A stretch of 64,000 bases of DNA from Opisthocomus hoazin (GCF_030867145.1 NC_134414.1:131824465-131888464), one strand, 5' to 3'; shown: positions 8,951 to 22,834, numbered from the stretch's first letter. Numbers and translations: made by a program. Notes: generated from the letters alone by a model not told the origin.

Positions 8951-11900
8951 ACTTCAGTCTGAAATCAGAATACGTGGCACAGGCCATTTCACAAGCCTGC
9001 AATTATGTATGGATCAGGTACTCTGCACTTTGCTTCACATACAGGATATTTCACACAGACAGGATATTTCACCCAGACAGCAGTGGGTATTGGGTGAGGC
9101 CCTCAGATTTTATCTAGGAAAAAGACAACTGAGAGAAGGTATAGTAGTGGTCCATAAAATCATCACTGTCACAGGGAAATTATCACAACTCTTTGTTGTC
9201 TCTTCCACAAAAGAACTATGGCGCTTAGTTGTTGTTCAAAATCTTTGGGTGACTACAAAAGTAATCAAGAAGAGTTAAAAGCATTTGGGAAAACCAAAAT
9301 CTGCTTCAGAAATACATGCATGGTGTGCTAGAAGCTCTATGGAGAAAACTGATAAAGTTCTACCAGTCATAACAGTAGAAATACTTTCTTACAGCTTTTT
9401 TTTACTTCATGGGATTAAGTGGGACTCCAAGCAACAAGTGGCATTACAGAATTAGATTCAACTCTCTAACAGGCGCAAACAGAACTTGACTTTTTTTGAG
9501 AAAGTTTAAAAATAGCTACTCAGGTAAGAAGACTGCACACAGCACAGAAAAGTGTATGAGAAAGTTATGAGAGCAAGCTGCAGGAAGATAGCCATATTGC
9601 AATAGCCATATTTGGGATCAGTTAAGAACAGGAATGGCAAAAAACATCTTATTGTCTAATTTACGTCTTGAAAATAGTCGGACAAAAATCATCAGATTCT
9701 GATGAGCAAGTGCTGAGTCCACAAAAAGAAGCCAGCAAGCCCCCTGATCCCAGATGTCCAGTAAGATATTTGGGAGGTCTCCACAGCAGTTAAAGCTCCC
9801 TTGTACACCTGGGCATGTATGATCAGATCTGGTGCACATCTCCACAGTGTTTTTTAAAGATATTTTCCCCTCTCCCTCCTTTTCCCCCATTTAACCACTA
9901 TTTCAGACATTTTAGGAAGTTAGTTCAGATTGTACTCCACTGTTGTTCACAACTAATTCAAACACAATTAAAAAAAACACAAAACCTTTTGAACATTCAC
10001 TGTAGTCACTGGCAAGTGATCATTCTCAAAATACTTGGAACTAGGTTGTGTCATAATGGCAAACACAACATTTTGTTTGTGTTCTCAGGTAGCACAAGGT
10101 ACTTGGCGATTCATGAAATGACAGCAATGACAATAGGGAAAGGAAGACAGAGGAGAAAGCAAGATAGAGAAAGAACAAGAAAAAAAAAATAGATGTTTGG
10201 ACCATTGGATTTACCAGCTATTTATTCAGTTGTCTCTTAACTACAGATTCTAGACTTCGTGCTGCTTCCATTTCTATATGTTTGTTTATTCCCCATCTTC
10301 CTCTCCCTGTGATTTGTATGAAAAATTCTACCACTCTGGGAAGGATTGTTAAAGAAACTAACTGCCCTTCTAGCCTGTTAAACTGTCTAGAACTGTGACT
10401 TTCAGTATGGTCTCCATCACGTGGTCAGTAATAAGCTAGATGTGTATTTTGAGCATTGTTGATCCCGAGCAGGCTATAGCATGCAATGTTCTCCCCTCTT
10501 GCCTCCCTTTATTCCCTTTGCAGAGGCACCGACTGGGTGCTGTGAAACAGGGTTAATCTCAGAGAACTGGACATGCAGCCGCCTCTGGAGGCCTGTACCT
10601 CCCTTAGCCCACAGTGATTCTTCTGAGTCCCTGCAGCATAGAGGAACACTCCCCCACCACCACGGAGAGGAAACAGAAAACACGTGTGGCCCAAATCTCT
10701 CTTCTCAATGATTCATCACTGCTTATTCAACTGCATTTACACTAATTTCATTTGATAACTATTTACTTGTGAGTAGGTACCAACTCTCCCTAATAAACTG
10801 GCAAAGAATCAGTGATAAGTCAATAGGAAATTGAACTGCAGATACAATTATAACTTCAAATATACGTCCAAATACCCTAAGTTTGAACATGGATTGAGAT
10901 GCATATTCTAGACTCATGTCTAAATTTATGACATAAAGGTGCAACAAGTTTTTCTTTTTCACAAATGTTCCCTTGCTAATGTTTGATTACCTTGCTACTG
11001 AGCAAGCAACAAACCATCAGACAGTTCATTTAAACAAAAAAATTGGCTAACTTACATTGTTCTGCTAAGACATCTCTACAAAGAGTCACACACATGCACG
11101 CAATAATTTTGAGCTGAGGCAATTTATCATTTACTTTATTCTACAAAATGAGAGAGTATCGGTTGATGTTTCAGAAACAAATGCAGTGATTTTTTTTAAT
11201 TGTTTACTACTTTCTGATACTGATCCTGAATCCTCATTTTACATCTGCATGCCTCGTAATTTGGGTATTAATGTCACACATGAAAACCCTAGTTTTGCAG
11301 TATCCCATTCATCTACTGAAAGTCTTCACATTAGTTAAGAAAACACACGATTTTTATACCAAGCCTGCTTTCTTCCCATACTAAAAGCAGCAATGTCTGA
11401 TCATTAGAAACAAACTTCTTATCTAGAAATCTAGCAATTTTCTCCCATAACATCCATTCTATTAATTTACTAAGGATATCAGTCAGATTTGAGGTGGGGG
11501 TGTTGAAATTGTTTCAGGAAAAGGAAGGAAACTGAAAGGTAGGGAAGAGAGTAATTTCAAAATTGCAACAGTATTTTATTTGCTTCCCAGTGTTCTGGTA
11601 TTTAGCTGACTTCTGTGGCACAAAAATAATTTTAAGTGGGCCAATGTTTCTGAAATATCTTAAGATATAACTTGGAAAAGATTTCTACCATATATTTTCT
11701 TTTTGCAAGCAACATGTAACTCTTTATTAACAGCTTTACCAATAAGGAGCGAGAAATATATAGACATGGGCGACAAAACATCAGCAGAAAATAACCATAT
11801 GATTTTTAACAAAATTAATGCAAGCTAGTACTAGTAGGGGAAATAAACTGAAACATAAGAATTGAATACAGGGAAAAGCCTGAAAACAGTAATCCTGAAT

Positions 11901-12199
11901 TATTCAGAAGTGAAAATAAATACTGAGTGTGGCTGGACAGTTCATGGGAATAACTTAGCCCCTTTTAGTTCAGAATCAATCACTCAACAGACTTTCTGCA
12001 TTGAAAATTAAGTAGCTTTTTATATGAACATATTCCACTTCATGGCCTGCACGCAATTTTTTTAATAATCACAACGGCATTAAGTACTTACTATTCAAAG
12101 CATATGATCAGTCATCTGAAGTGTTTGATACTGGTTCTCACACTGGATAACTCCCAATGCAACACAGAAGTCTTTACAGTTGGCTGTACAAATGCTCCA
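8951..12199. other. Non-coding stretch, no gene seen
   Basis: Unique AT-rich sequence. A minus-strand 90-codon frame (9618-9890) and a plus-strand 125-codon frame (9815-10192) overlap each other, and the latter ends in a low-complexity RKKK run. Neither has supporting splice or promoter signals or a recognisable family. A short direct repeat ATAGCCATATT occurs twice near 9590-9612. Confidence 0.55.
9041..9080 (+). repeat. Two-copy 18-bp tandem repeat
   Basis: ACAGGATATTTCACACAG at 9041-9058 is followed directly by the same unit with one change at 9059-9076 and a four-base partial unit. It is a simple local duplication. Confidence 0.8.
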
Positions 12200-12515
12200 A
12201 TGTAAACAGACTAGTTGAGATCCTTCTGCAAATACAAATTATAGCAAACTCTCTTTGTTGATTGAAATGGTGACTTTGTTTGCCTCTTCCTCTTTGCAAT
12301 GCCCTTTTATATACTTCTGAAGGCTGTTAATGTTCCCCCTAAATTTTCTTTTTCAACTAAACAACCCAATCTCTCCCACATTTCCTTGTAGGTAAGAAGT
12401 CACAGATCTCTGGATCATTCTTCTTGCTGTTTTCTGAATTCTTTGCTATTAGTGCCCATCTTTTTAGAAGCAGGGTGCCCTTGTCAGCACTGTGGAGAAT
12501 ATGAATATTTGCATA
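12200..12515 (-). mobile_element. Ancient CR1-like LINE fragment
   Basis: The order of blocks follows the CR1/L3-type ORF2 end in reverse. These are a 'TTTTTCAACTAAACAACCCAATCTCTCCCACATTTCCTTGTAGG' analogue of 'AGACTAAACAACCCAGTTC..CTCTCCTCATAGG', then 'GATCATTCTTCTTGCTGTTTTCTGAAT', then 'TTTAGAAGCAGGGTGCCC', which corresponds to 'GTGTGGTGCCCAGAACTGG'. It is strongly diverged and the limits are approximate. Confidence 0.65.
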
Positions 12516-13796
12516 TGTAGGAGGACACCTTTTTGCAGAAATTGTCATGGTCTGAAAGTACTATGTGTTATGTGAACAGAGAGAAGGTGGTACCCCAAAT
12601 ATATGACAGTGAAATCCAGAATTGGTCTTTTTTTTTAAAAGAAAAAAATTTTCTGTTCTCTGAATATCCAGAATATATGCTTTTGTTTTATTCAACCTGT
12701 ATTTTTAAGAACAAATTGAATGGCAATAAATGAATAATTGATTAAAAGGAATGCACTGAACCAATTTAACTACTGTGCACAGATCAGTCAATGCCAGTTT
12801 CATTAGAAGTTGTTGAGCAAAAATTCAAATGTTTCACCTAAACAATAGCAGAGTGTTTAATACTTGGGGAGGTAAATTATGAGCTATGAGCCACCTCTCT
12901 AATGACTCACTGTTAGCAATTCTGCATCAACCGAGTACAGGACAGCTACATAAAAATACATACACACAACCTCCAATGCTAAATCAAATAATTATATGGA
13001 AAGAATACTCAAAAACTTATATTTGTTCTTATAAAAAAGTCCAAGATTCTTTCCTCATACATATTACAATTTATTCTCAATTGTCTTTAGAAATGTGGCA
13101 CAGTGCATATATTTTTAAATGACGAGTTTAAATATAACTGCATTCCCATTTTACTAACTAACCAATCTACAGATCGTGACTGGTTCCCACCTCTTGTTTT
13201 TAAATAAGTAAATTAATATGTATGCTGGAAGTACCTCCACCAGTCAGTGACGCTTGGAATACACTGTTCCCGTTCCTAGAGATCCAAATTTCAGTCAAAC
13301 AAGAAGCTCTCGAGGACCCTCTTATTTCCTGCTTCTCAAGTCCAGGAAAAAATATACTGAAGTAACATGAACTCAGATTTGCATATGAGGACTTCCATTT
13401 TGATATATGGATATACTGAAGTTAGAGAGTTTCGACAGAATTACTACAGAATCTAAATATTATACAGCAATTCTGACTGGACCAGTTTTACTTGCAGAGA
13501 ATATATTGGCAGTGCGCATTGCCTCTCCGAGATTTGCCCTTTTACAAGTTTGTTGTTTGTTTGGGGTTTTTTTTAATGTGAGAGGGCCATAAATTTGTTA
13601 GCAAAGTATATGAAACATTTAGCAACTTCAGCACCTGGGCTAAGACCCATTATAGGAATCTTATTTATCAAAAAAAAAAGCACAAGGTGCTCTCTGAAAA
13701 GAAAAATAAATTATTAATAACCAGCCATCTCTGAAGTACAGCCATATTTGAATCCTCAAGTTGTCATCTTGGAAAGCTGTGAACTTTTAAAAAAAG

Positions 13797-14031
13797 TTAT
13801 GACAAAAATAAGAGCATCAGCGAATTTCTGGAGTGCAATCTGGTGTTTGCTCTCTCTTGTCTCTCCCTGTAGATTATTCCATAGTCAGAAGCTTTGATCA
13901 AGTCCACTTCTTCTCTAGTTCTCATGAACTTCACCCTGAAATTTGCTGTTCCAGAATCATAAAGTTGGCCTACAGAGACACGGTCGGAAAGGTCTGATGG
14001 AATCTGGTCCTCACCACCATGAGGCTTTGAA
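13797..14031 (-). other. Weak candidate exon, minus strand
   Basis: On the minus strand, a T-rich tract ends in GGTGTTCAG with the acceptor AG at 14033-14032. An open frame then runs to a TGA at 13797. Its peptide has a mixed charged composition (includes QLYDSGTANFRVKFMRTREE and EVDLIKASDYGIIY). No family is recognised. It joins in phase to the donor candidate at 14844, but no start codon supports the pair. Chance is a real explanation. Confidence 0.18.
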
Positions 14032-14275
14032 CTGAACACCATGAAAAAACAAAATAAAATCACCTTTTCTAACTGTTACCAAACAGTGGTGATTGCTGTT
14101 ACTGTACTACTTCACCACCTGCAGTATAGAGGGATGAAAAATTAAAATGTTTTTGCTTGGGAGAGGAAATGAGCTTGACAGCAAGAACTGGAATAGAAAG
14201 TGTAAGACAAAAAAAAAAAATTGCAACAAGTTTAAAACAACCTTAAGCAAATTGTGCAAAATCTAAGCTCCCTGT

Positions 14276-14295
14276 AAAAACAAACAAACAAACAA
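14276..14295. repeat. (CAAA)n microsatellite
   Basis: About five ACAA/CAAA units in a row. Confidence 0.85.
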
Positions 14296-14844
14296 GGTGC
14301 ATTACCTAGCCTTCAAGTTGCCTGCAACTTCACCCCAGTTTAATTTCTTTTGTTTACCATAATTACAGAAACACTAAAAAGTTTCATTTGCTTCAGACAA
14401 CCTGACTGTAATTTCAAAATGTATCCTAATTCTCCAGCATGGAAAGAGCATGACAATGTCTGTATAGTCTTCCAGCAGTGCAGCTTATCTTCCAAGATGC
14501 AAATATGACAACAGCTCGGCACATGACTACGGTGTCGTGATTTTCTTGCTTCCATAAACTAAGCAAACAAATTAATATGAAAATATTCTTAAAGAAAAAT
14601 TATGGAGAAAACCAGCTGATGGTTCCAAATCATTAACAAAGTACATGTGACAATGTCCTCCTCACCCAAAACCACACATCATAAAAGCCTGAGAAAGGCT
14701 GCAGTCATGGTATTTCCTCTGCCACCAGAAAAGTACAGAGAATTCTGTGAGAACTCTATTCCCATTGTTCCTGAATCAGATGGTATAAATAAGTATCTCT
14801 GACTTCAGCTGACAATCCAAAGCAAAAACTGAACAAGGACTTAC

Positions 14845-14917
14845 CCCCAGAATTTCTCTGGAATGGTTAGATAAATCTTATCAGGCAAAATGTAATAAAC
14901 AATGGCACAGACACATG
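14845..14917 (-). other. Weak candidate exon end with strong donor, minus strand
   Basis: On the minus strand CTGGGG is followed by a GTAAGT donor at 14844-14839. One frame upstream encodes a hydrophobic, membrane-like stretch ending IYLTIPEKFWG and leaves two bases of a codon, which fits the candidate exon at 14031. That frame has no in-frame ATG and meets a TAA with no AG acceptor in between, which argues against it being a first or full internal exon. Confidence 0.15.
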
Positions 14918-17900
14918 AACACAGGATAACAAGTTTGTCAGCATTTTACACCAAATTCCTCTTCCCTGAATGGTTCTCTGTTCAGAGTTACCTCACTTTT
15001 TCTGCATGATAAAACTATGCAGATAGGAGTTGCCAAACAGTTTACTTCCTTCCATAGTCAACTGTGTACATCTGATAGTTCATTTCTGAAAGTCCCTGGG
15101 AAGAATTGCTCTAGAATTGTTGCTGAGAAGCCTAATGGAGCTACAGAGAGCTGATTCCGTTCATTTAGAAAAACAAACCGAAACACAATACACAAAAAAG
15201 CCAACCAAAACTGAACAAATAAAAAGCTTCTTTAATTCACATAAACTTCATCTGAGGTCTGTGGGACGAAATTATTTCAGCTTAGTGCTTATTCAAATAT
15301 TAACAGTAACATACAAACATTGAACTGCTTGAGAAAAAGTAACACTTGGACACTCCATCCAGTCCAACATAAATAGAAATAAGTACTTTAAGATATGAAG
15401 TGCCTTTGCATATAGATGGAGCAGAAAGGCTTTCACATAGCATGCTATGCTGAGAGTTCAAGCTTCAGTAGTTCAGCCTGCCTTTTCCTGTTGCAGCTGT
15501 GTGAATGACAGATCCTAGCTAGAAGAGTTCTTGTACTTCTGTAAAACAAACAACCCTGAACTGAGCACTCACAGAAATAAAACAATGTCAAGATCTCTAT
15601 AATTTTTAAAATGTACAACACTGAGTTCTAACATGGAAATGGGACTATAAGCAGTTTGATAAACAGTCCAAAAGTATTCTAGTGTAAGAAAGTCATGTTG
15701 CTAGATCAGTAACTTACAGCATTAAGTCTACACATCTCCCACAATAGAATGTAGGGTCTGTACCAGATGCACTACTCTCCTCCTTCTTCAGCAACAGGAG
15801 CGCACTGCTATTACAAATATAAGACAGTTCTGGATGCTTCATCCCCCTGACACTAACATAATTGGTCTGCACTAGGAGAAGAATTCTCTGATTAATCACA
15901 TGCAATATTCTTTTGTTTTACAAAAGCTCCTCTTCATATCTAGGCCAAAGGGGGATCAGAGATGAAGAAAACAGGAAAATCCTTTCTGCAGGTTGGTTGG
16001 TAGGTTGCCATTGAAGTCTCTCCGAGAAACAAACACAAGTGAAAAACAAGCTTACCGTTATCATCTTAAATGCAAAAGGTCTTGGTTAAGTAAGTGGGGA
16101 ACTTACTTTCTTATCACTGGTTTGTCTAGCATTACTGAATGCACTACAGTGCATTAATGAAGGCTACCTAAAGATTCAGATAGAATTTATTTAAAAAAAA
16201 AGTCAACACTGATCTAACTCCTCCAGTTTTAACATGAGGACACCCTGAGAATGTATCCATTATGCAAAATGAGACAATTTCACAAAAACAGAGAAATTAT
16301 TATAAACTTCAAAGAGTTGACTTAACCAAATTTCTACAGTTAGGAAAAGGCCTTTATCCAGACTATAATACATAGAAATTATCATTTTCTACTCACTCGT
16401 TCGAGTTCATGTTTTGAGTGTTCCCAAAAGAGCTTTTTCCACATGAAACACCATGAAGAAAAAAATCAAAGTATCAATTTGAGAATGCATGCAGAAATGC
16501 TGATGTGTTATGATGCGCTCATTTTGTATTCCTTTTTTCCTGGTCAACGTGCTGGCAAGCAAATTTCTTACTCAGCAATAAACTTGAAAAAGCTTATGAA
16601 AAAGCTTACCACCACTGAGATTTACTTGAGTGTTATATCTGTTCACCAGCAATGTCAGAAGCATTTTTCATCCATACCAGAATTTTTTTTGATCCAGCTG
16701 CTGCCCAGTAGTAATGATTTCAGTGGTTTTCTATGAAAGATCAGAGACACAAGCTGGACAGAGCACGTAAATGTCTTCTTAATCATGCTAATGCAAACTC
16801 AGAGAACTTGTTTCTGGAGTTCACTGCTCTTTTAGCAGTTCATTGAGTACTTTGCAGGAAAAAGCAAAAGGGAACCAAAGACGTATATGATGAAATAACT
16901 GTGGTAGCTCTTAACTTACTTGAACTTAGCCTATGGTTCTTAAGAACAGGTTAGCGTGGTTTAATGTTTACCCTAGAAGAGAGTAATGGAAACATTTAAC
17001 TGTGAACGAAAAATCAATAAGACTGACTGCAACTTCATACATAATAAAAATAATGGAATCGATGAAACACTTCCAAACGGCATTGAACAGACAGGCTTTC
17101 CTTGCTAAACACTCTATAGGCCATGCTCTGATTTATTATACCAAAGTAAGAAGCCTGAAAAAGATGGAAGGATTGAAACACAACTCCACCGAAATCTCTG
17201 CGCGCATTACCAAACATGTCTGTGCTCACACTCCTATTTTGCCAGGATCCAACTAAGAGCAGAAGCTGGCCTGCTTGCTTTACACAGTATTCTCAGGAGT
17301 TATATCATGTCTCCTCCAACACTAAAATTTGGTGCAATTTGAAGAAAGTGTGGGTTCTTACTATAAGATATGTTTTAGGTATTCTCTGCAAAGTTTCCAC
17401 GTGTCTATTTCCAGAACTTATGCCCATTTTGAGTTTCAAAAAAAATCTGTCATTAGCCATTAAAAATAATTTTGCCAATGACCATATATGCAATAAAGCT
17501 ACTTTTCTCCCAGTCCTGAAGAAAAAATTGTCATGATGTCTGGGATCAAATTCCTATGGGTTAGTGATTTTCTCATAATACTAGGCAGTTTGAACACTAA
17601 TGAAGATAAACAATTTAATTCTGTTGCTATATGGTTTTTTTGTGCAGAAGGGGAACTAATTTATTAATGATGTAAGCAAGGCAACAAAAAATGTATCATT
17701 TTAAAACTGATTAATTGTGTAGTGAGCAAAAATCTATAAAATAAGGAATGAGAACACTGTGGTAGACACAGATGAGAAAATGAACATTTTTGTTCAAATT
17801 CTGTTTCACTCACTTTTTAACTTCAGTGTCACTGGGCCAAATATTTCCTTTGGTCAGAAATATATTTTCCCAAGGATGCTATATTTCATTTGAAACAGAG

Positions 17901-18384
17901 CACAAATTATCTTTCTAAAATAAAAAGCACAATATAATCTTTTGGCAGAGAGATTTAAAAGAATATATATTACAGCCAAAATGTGTGCCACTTGGCTTCA
18001 TTAAATAGGCTTTCAGGAAACTTATTTAAAAGAAAAATACTCAAAAAGCACACTCGGAATGCATAATACTGCCACCAAGCACATTCTGGTGGAACTGAAG
18101 ACAAGTCTTATTTAATTCTCAATCGTACATTAATACTTCCATGTGTTATCTTGGTTATTTTTCAGAAATGCACAAACACTCTAGATTTGACTACAGGGAC
18201 ACTATCAACTTTGATCACCCCCTGGGCCAATGCCCCAATCTCTTAAATGCAGATGAACGGAAACCCAGCTAACCTGAACTCTTGAACAGTATCATCTGAG
18301 TGAAACCTTACTCAATATTTTTGTACCATAACATAGGACTACAGGATAATAAGGGATATCAGAAGATCTCTAATCAAATAAAGG

Positions 18385-19000
18385 AGGGTCAGCCATGAGG
18401 TCAGACCAGGATGCTCAGGGCTTTATCCACTTGGTTTTTGAAAGACTCCAAGGATGGAGCCTGCACAGACTCACCAGACAAACAGCTCCACTGCTGATTG
18501 TTCTTGCAGTGAAACAGTTCTTCCTTATATCCAGATACAACCTCCTTTCTTTCACCTTAGGCCTGTTGTTTGTTGTCCTCCCACCACTGTGAAGAGCCCA
18601 GCTACACCTTCTTAATAACCTCCCCGTAGGTACTGGAGGCTGCTGTTTATCAGGTGCCCCCAAAGCTAACTGTTCTCCAGGCTGAACAAGCCCAGTTCTT
18701 GCAGCCTCTCCCCAAAGTACAAGTGCTCCAGTCCCGAAGACAATCATGGTGGCCCTCCACTGAACTCACTCCAGTTCACTGATACCTTTCTTGCACGGAG
18801 AGGCTCAACACTGGACATAGTCTTCTAAATAGGGCCTAATAAGTGCTGAGTAGAGGGGGATAATCACTTTCCTGGAGCTACTGATTGTGCTCCTATTATT
18901 CCAGCCCAAGATACTGTTGTCCTTCTTTGCTGCCACTGCCTACTACTGGCTCACATTCAGTTTTCTGCCTATCAAGACTCTCCCACCGTTTTTAGCAGAA
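18385..19000 (-). mobile_element. Older CR1 LINE 3' region
   Basis: Reverse-oriented CR1 landmarks appear in order. These are a diverged 3' end (GGATGCTCAGGGCTTTATCC, 'TTGAAAGACTCCAAGGATGG'), 'CAGGCTGAACAAGCCCAG', 'CAGCCTCTCC', 'AAGTGCTCCAGTCCC', 'GTGGCCCTCCACTGAACTC', 'CAACACTGGACATAGT', and 'CAGCCCAAGATACTGTTGTCCTTCTTTGC'. Divergence from the 35 and 37 kb copies is high, so this insertion is older or of another subfamily. There is no long intact frame. The 5' limit is approximate. Confidence 0.88.
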
Positions 19001-22000
19001 CCTCTTTGCTGAGCCAGTGAGTTCCCAGCCTTCCTATGTTCAATTTGACTTACGCTATATCATACACTTTTCAGAAAAGCAGCCAGTCTTTAAGCTAACA
19101 CTGCCAAGAGTTGCTCTGTTAAAAAAAAAAAAAAAGTATGTGTCTTTTTTCTGTTTTGATGTGGTGTCGACATCAGCTAGTGAAATCCAGTGGAAGTTCC
19201 AGAGCTGACACACAGATATAGGAATTCAGTAAATGTAGGAAATAAACAAGCAAACAATCGTAGGCTGGGTTGATTGATCTGACACTAGCAGCTTTGGACT
19301 GAATTCCCTTTTCATTGGTGGACACAACACCAAACACAATCAGTACTGCCAAGATGCACCCAAAATGGCATTAGTTATGGCTACAGTATGTTCTGTATCA
19401 ATTCTTTTCAGTTTTGTTTTTTTTTTTTCAATTCTGCCTCTGTCAGGTTATGTGCTAAAGAATGAACCTTGTCATACAGGAAGAAACATTGTTTGAGGTA
19501 GGCAGGTATCTTTTAAATGTGTTCCCCCCACACGCAAATTCAGGCCTTGGTGGATGCTCATCTAGAATGTAAGTTCTGCACTTTCAAAATGCGTCCTGAT
19601 TTCGTGTCCTACATGGGATCGGCATACAGTGGTTTTGTAGCCAGACCATGTGACTGTCCCTAATCTACGTGTGCAAATCTGAGAGGAATATCAGGCAGAT
19701 TCTTGGTATCATGCAGAGAAAACATTTAATTGAGCTAGCACTTTGAAAACTTCACTCTCTCCCCTCGCTCTCCCCTCTAGGTCTGTGAATCTTTACTATT
19801 AAAAAAAACCCAACTCTATAAAAAATACAACACTCTTACATTTAAATCTTTAAAAGTCAAATTTGCTGGAAAGATTTTGGAAAGAATTTACAATGATGGG
19901 AAGCAGGACAAAGCAGAATGTTGCCTAAAACCAGAGGTTAATAAAATATACTACTGGTCAAATGGAGAATTATTCTTGTCTTTGGTCCTACGGTCAAGTG
20001 AGATGAAAACAACGACATATTTACATGAGGGTTGTGTAGGTTAACAGAAATTTACCTGTAGGCTGTTCAGAATATTTTCCTGTCAACAAACATCACGACA
20101 AAATGGTGAAACATCTTCCTGTTTCTTTAATTATGGCATTTTTAAAATTATAGCTTAAACTTGGAAGACTTAACCTCATGAGGTTACTATAACCTGTATT
20201 TTCCTGGTTTGTATTAGGAGATGTCTCTCTAATTCTGTCTGGTTTGTGTCTGAAAAAATGTTGACACTTTGATCTTGATAGTTAATCTTCTGCCATCACC
20301 ATGCTATTTAAATCTTTGGGGACCCTACTCCTTTGACAATACCCCCGAACAGCAGGTAGCCACCTACCTGAGCTGTTGCTGTGATTCTACATAAATCATC
20401 ACTTATTTGCAAAGGTTCAACCTCTTAATCTTTTCAGGGTGATTCTTTCTGCATCCACCACCAACACATTCAGCCACATTATCTTAGCTCAGTTATATTC
20501 AGGGCAAACTGGGAGTAATCACTTAATTCCTCTATGGAACAAATGCAGGAATTTTGGCTTATCTCCTTTTAAAAGACCTAGAGTGAAATGCCTGTCATTT
20601 GTACAGCTATAGTTTTAACAAATGTTTTAAGGATGATGCCACCTCTGTTACTAATTCTTCTCTGCAATACAATTTGTGTGCTGAAAAAAATTTAATTTAA
20701 TAGAAGGCTCACTGAAGACCAAATCTGCATGGTTCCCAAAAATGTGGTAAAATGATCTATTCAAGTCTAAGATACTTTCATGAAATTTATTCCCCCACTA
20801 ACACTTCTATTCTGCACTACAGGTGTAGCCCTACTATCAAGTAAAGCAAATACCTGATATGGATTTTGGAAAGTACAGGCTGAAACCACAAACAATTCTT
20901 GGAAGCTCGTGGCAACCATCAAACCAATCTGGACATTTTGAGGCAAGAATGGAGCAAAGAGGGCTAGAGCACTGAAGTGTCTCTTGAAAGTATAACTTTG
21001 TTTTTAAAAGGTAAATGGAAGTGGACATCGCTCCTAGTCACAGGAACATGACAACCCTTCCTGCCGTATGTTGACATTGAATTTACTGTCCAGCCTGGCA
21101 GTGTGCCCTGAAATCCACTCAACTATGTGATGACCTAACTCAAATTTCCCATGGATATTTTGGTAAAGTTTGAATCTACTAAATATCTCATTAGGAATGA
21201 TAAGAGATGCCATAACTAGAAAATCACAAGTCTGTGCCTAATGTTCTAGTCTCATCAAGTAATCTTCCATGTAATTGCATCATGGTGGTGCTTTCATAAT
21301 CGTTAATATAGGTCTAATACTTTTTATCTGTTTTATGGGTTGGTAGGTTTATTTAACACTTGTAAAGTGCTTTAAAATTCCCTGAAGGAAAGAAGAAGAA
21401 AGACTTCTTTAATTCGCTTTTAGCAGTATAAAATGGTAAGGCTACTCTTGAGTCAACAGGACAGTAGGACACAAGCAATGGAGTACGGAGGAGTTACACT
21501 GAGTATTGACTCACTTCTGAGAAGTGAAGTGGTGCTTAGCACCTGAAGTTTAGGGTCAAGAGCTAAAAAAAAAAAATAAAAAAATAAATCAACATACAGC
21601 TAGTCATCTACATTTGAAGAGTCTAACACCAAGAGCAAATTCAGGATATTGATGGAAGTTCCCAGGTTCTATACACATACCTCCTTACCCAGTGACCAAT
21701 TTGGCCCTTCAGTGCAAGGAGCAGTATATATCATATCTCATCTCCATCACCTTTGCTACAAACTTGCTTATCTCAACTCTGTAAACTCCACTTCTCATTC
21801 ATTTTTCTGCCTGGTCCTCCCTGGATTTTATATCAGGATGTGACTCCAGCCTCTCCCTTGATTTTACATCGCTGTCCTGCCCTTGCTGATCCATCTTTCC
21901 AGCTTTCTCCACTCACTTTCAAATACGACATAGGTTTTACTCAGGTATTACGGTAAATAATACAGGCCCATATGCCTCATGCAGGGACATGGGCAAATAC

Positions 22001-22689
22001 AGAATTAGTGTATTCCAGGTGGGTACAACTGTTTCACCTGCAAGAGCCAGTGTCTGGACACTGTGCCATGCACTCTTCTGTGCCCTGAAAGCAATGAGTG
22101 AGTTAAAATGAACAATGAATAAATTTTACACAGCAACCACCAGGAATGCGTATTCCTACTGGTTTGATTCTTTGGCTACATTTGCCTTTTGAGAGTACCA
22201 GTTGGGAAAACTGTTTAGAGCTCAGACACAAGGAACAATGAAACTGCTCTAAACTGCTAGAAAGTCAGTGTGTAGATGGAACATGTTACAGCTGCATCAA
22301 GGAAAAGCTGAGTAGCTCAGCACTGCAGAAACTTAGGATGATTCCGGAGCAGAGATCTAGTAGACATTTGGAATATAAAGGAAGTTCAATCCCTGAGTAA
22401 GCAGAAAACTTAAGAATCAAGCGGCTGCTTCTTCAAAGCTATTCCTTCTTAGAAAGGGAAACACCCGCCTTTCTGATAACTAGTTTGCATTATTATCTCA
22501 CTGCTGTAAAAATCCTTCCAAAAGACAAAGTGAGACCTAGCAGCATTATAACGGTAACTGAAATAAATCAGAGATTCAGATTCAGAGAAACAAATACAGT
22601 AGAAAAATCTTTAGTTAACTAAATACTTAAAACAACCACAAATAAATCCAACACTATTTCTCCTGTAAATGCCATCCAGCTTCCTTTTT
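19001..22689. other. Non-coding stretch, no gene seen
   Basis: AT-rich unique sequence with a 15-A run at 19121-19135 and an A-rich patch near 21565-21590. 'TTGTAAAGTGCTTTAAAATTCC' near 21361 is faintly MIR-like. No supported exon is seen. Confidence 0.6.
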
Positions 22690-22699
22690 CTTCCTCTCT

Positions 22700-22834
22700 C
22701 TGTCCCCAAAGAGCAAAAACCTACTTTACAATGCCTTCTGAAGGCTGTCTGCCCGCTATCCTCACTGCCCACCTACTGTAGGGAGCAGCTCCTCCCACCT
22801 GCACATAAAAGCCAAGTGCATGCTACCAGCAGCA
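22700..22834 (+). promoter_or_regulatory. Candidate TATA-box core promoter
   Basis: CATAAAAG at 22804-22811 is a TATA-like box. About 25-30 bases downstream lies a pyrimidine/A context (AGCAGATCAGAGCAC, 22830-22844) where transcription could start. The sequence just before is moderately GC-rich (GGGAGCAGCTCCTCCCACCT; contains GGAGCAGCTCC, a short palindrome). The following 70 bases end in a consensus splice donor, as expected for a short 5' UTR first exon. Tissue-specific genes often have such TATA promoters; that part is inference. Confidence 0.4.

Larger units (their letters stand above)
12516..18384. other. Mostly non-coding stretch
   Basis: AT-rich unique sequence with small A and CAAA tracts. 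Weak minus-strand exon-like pieces near 13.8-14.9 kb are listed separately. A plus-strand 97-codon frame (16443-16736) and a 106-codon frame (17216-17536) have no supporting signals. Confidence 0.55.
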
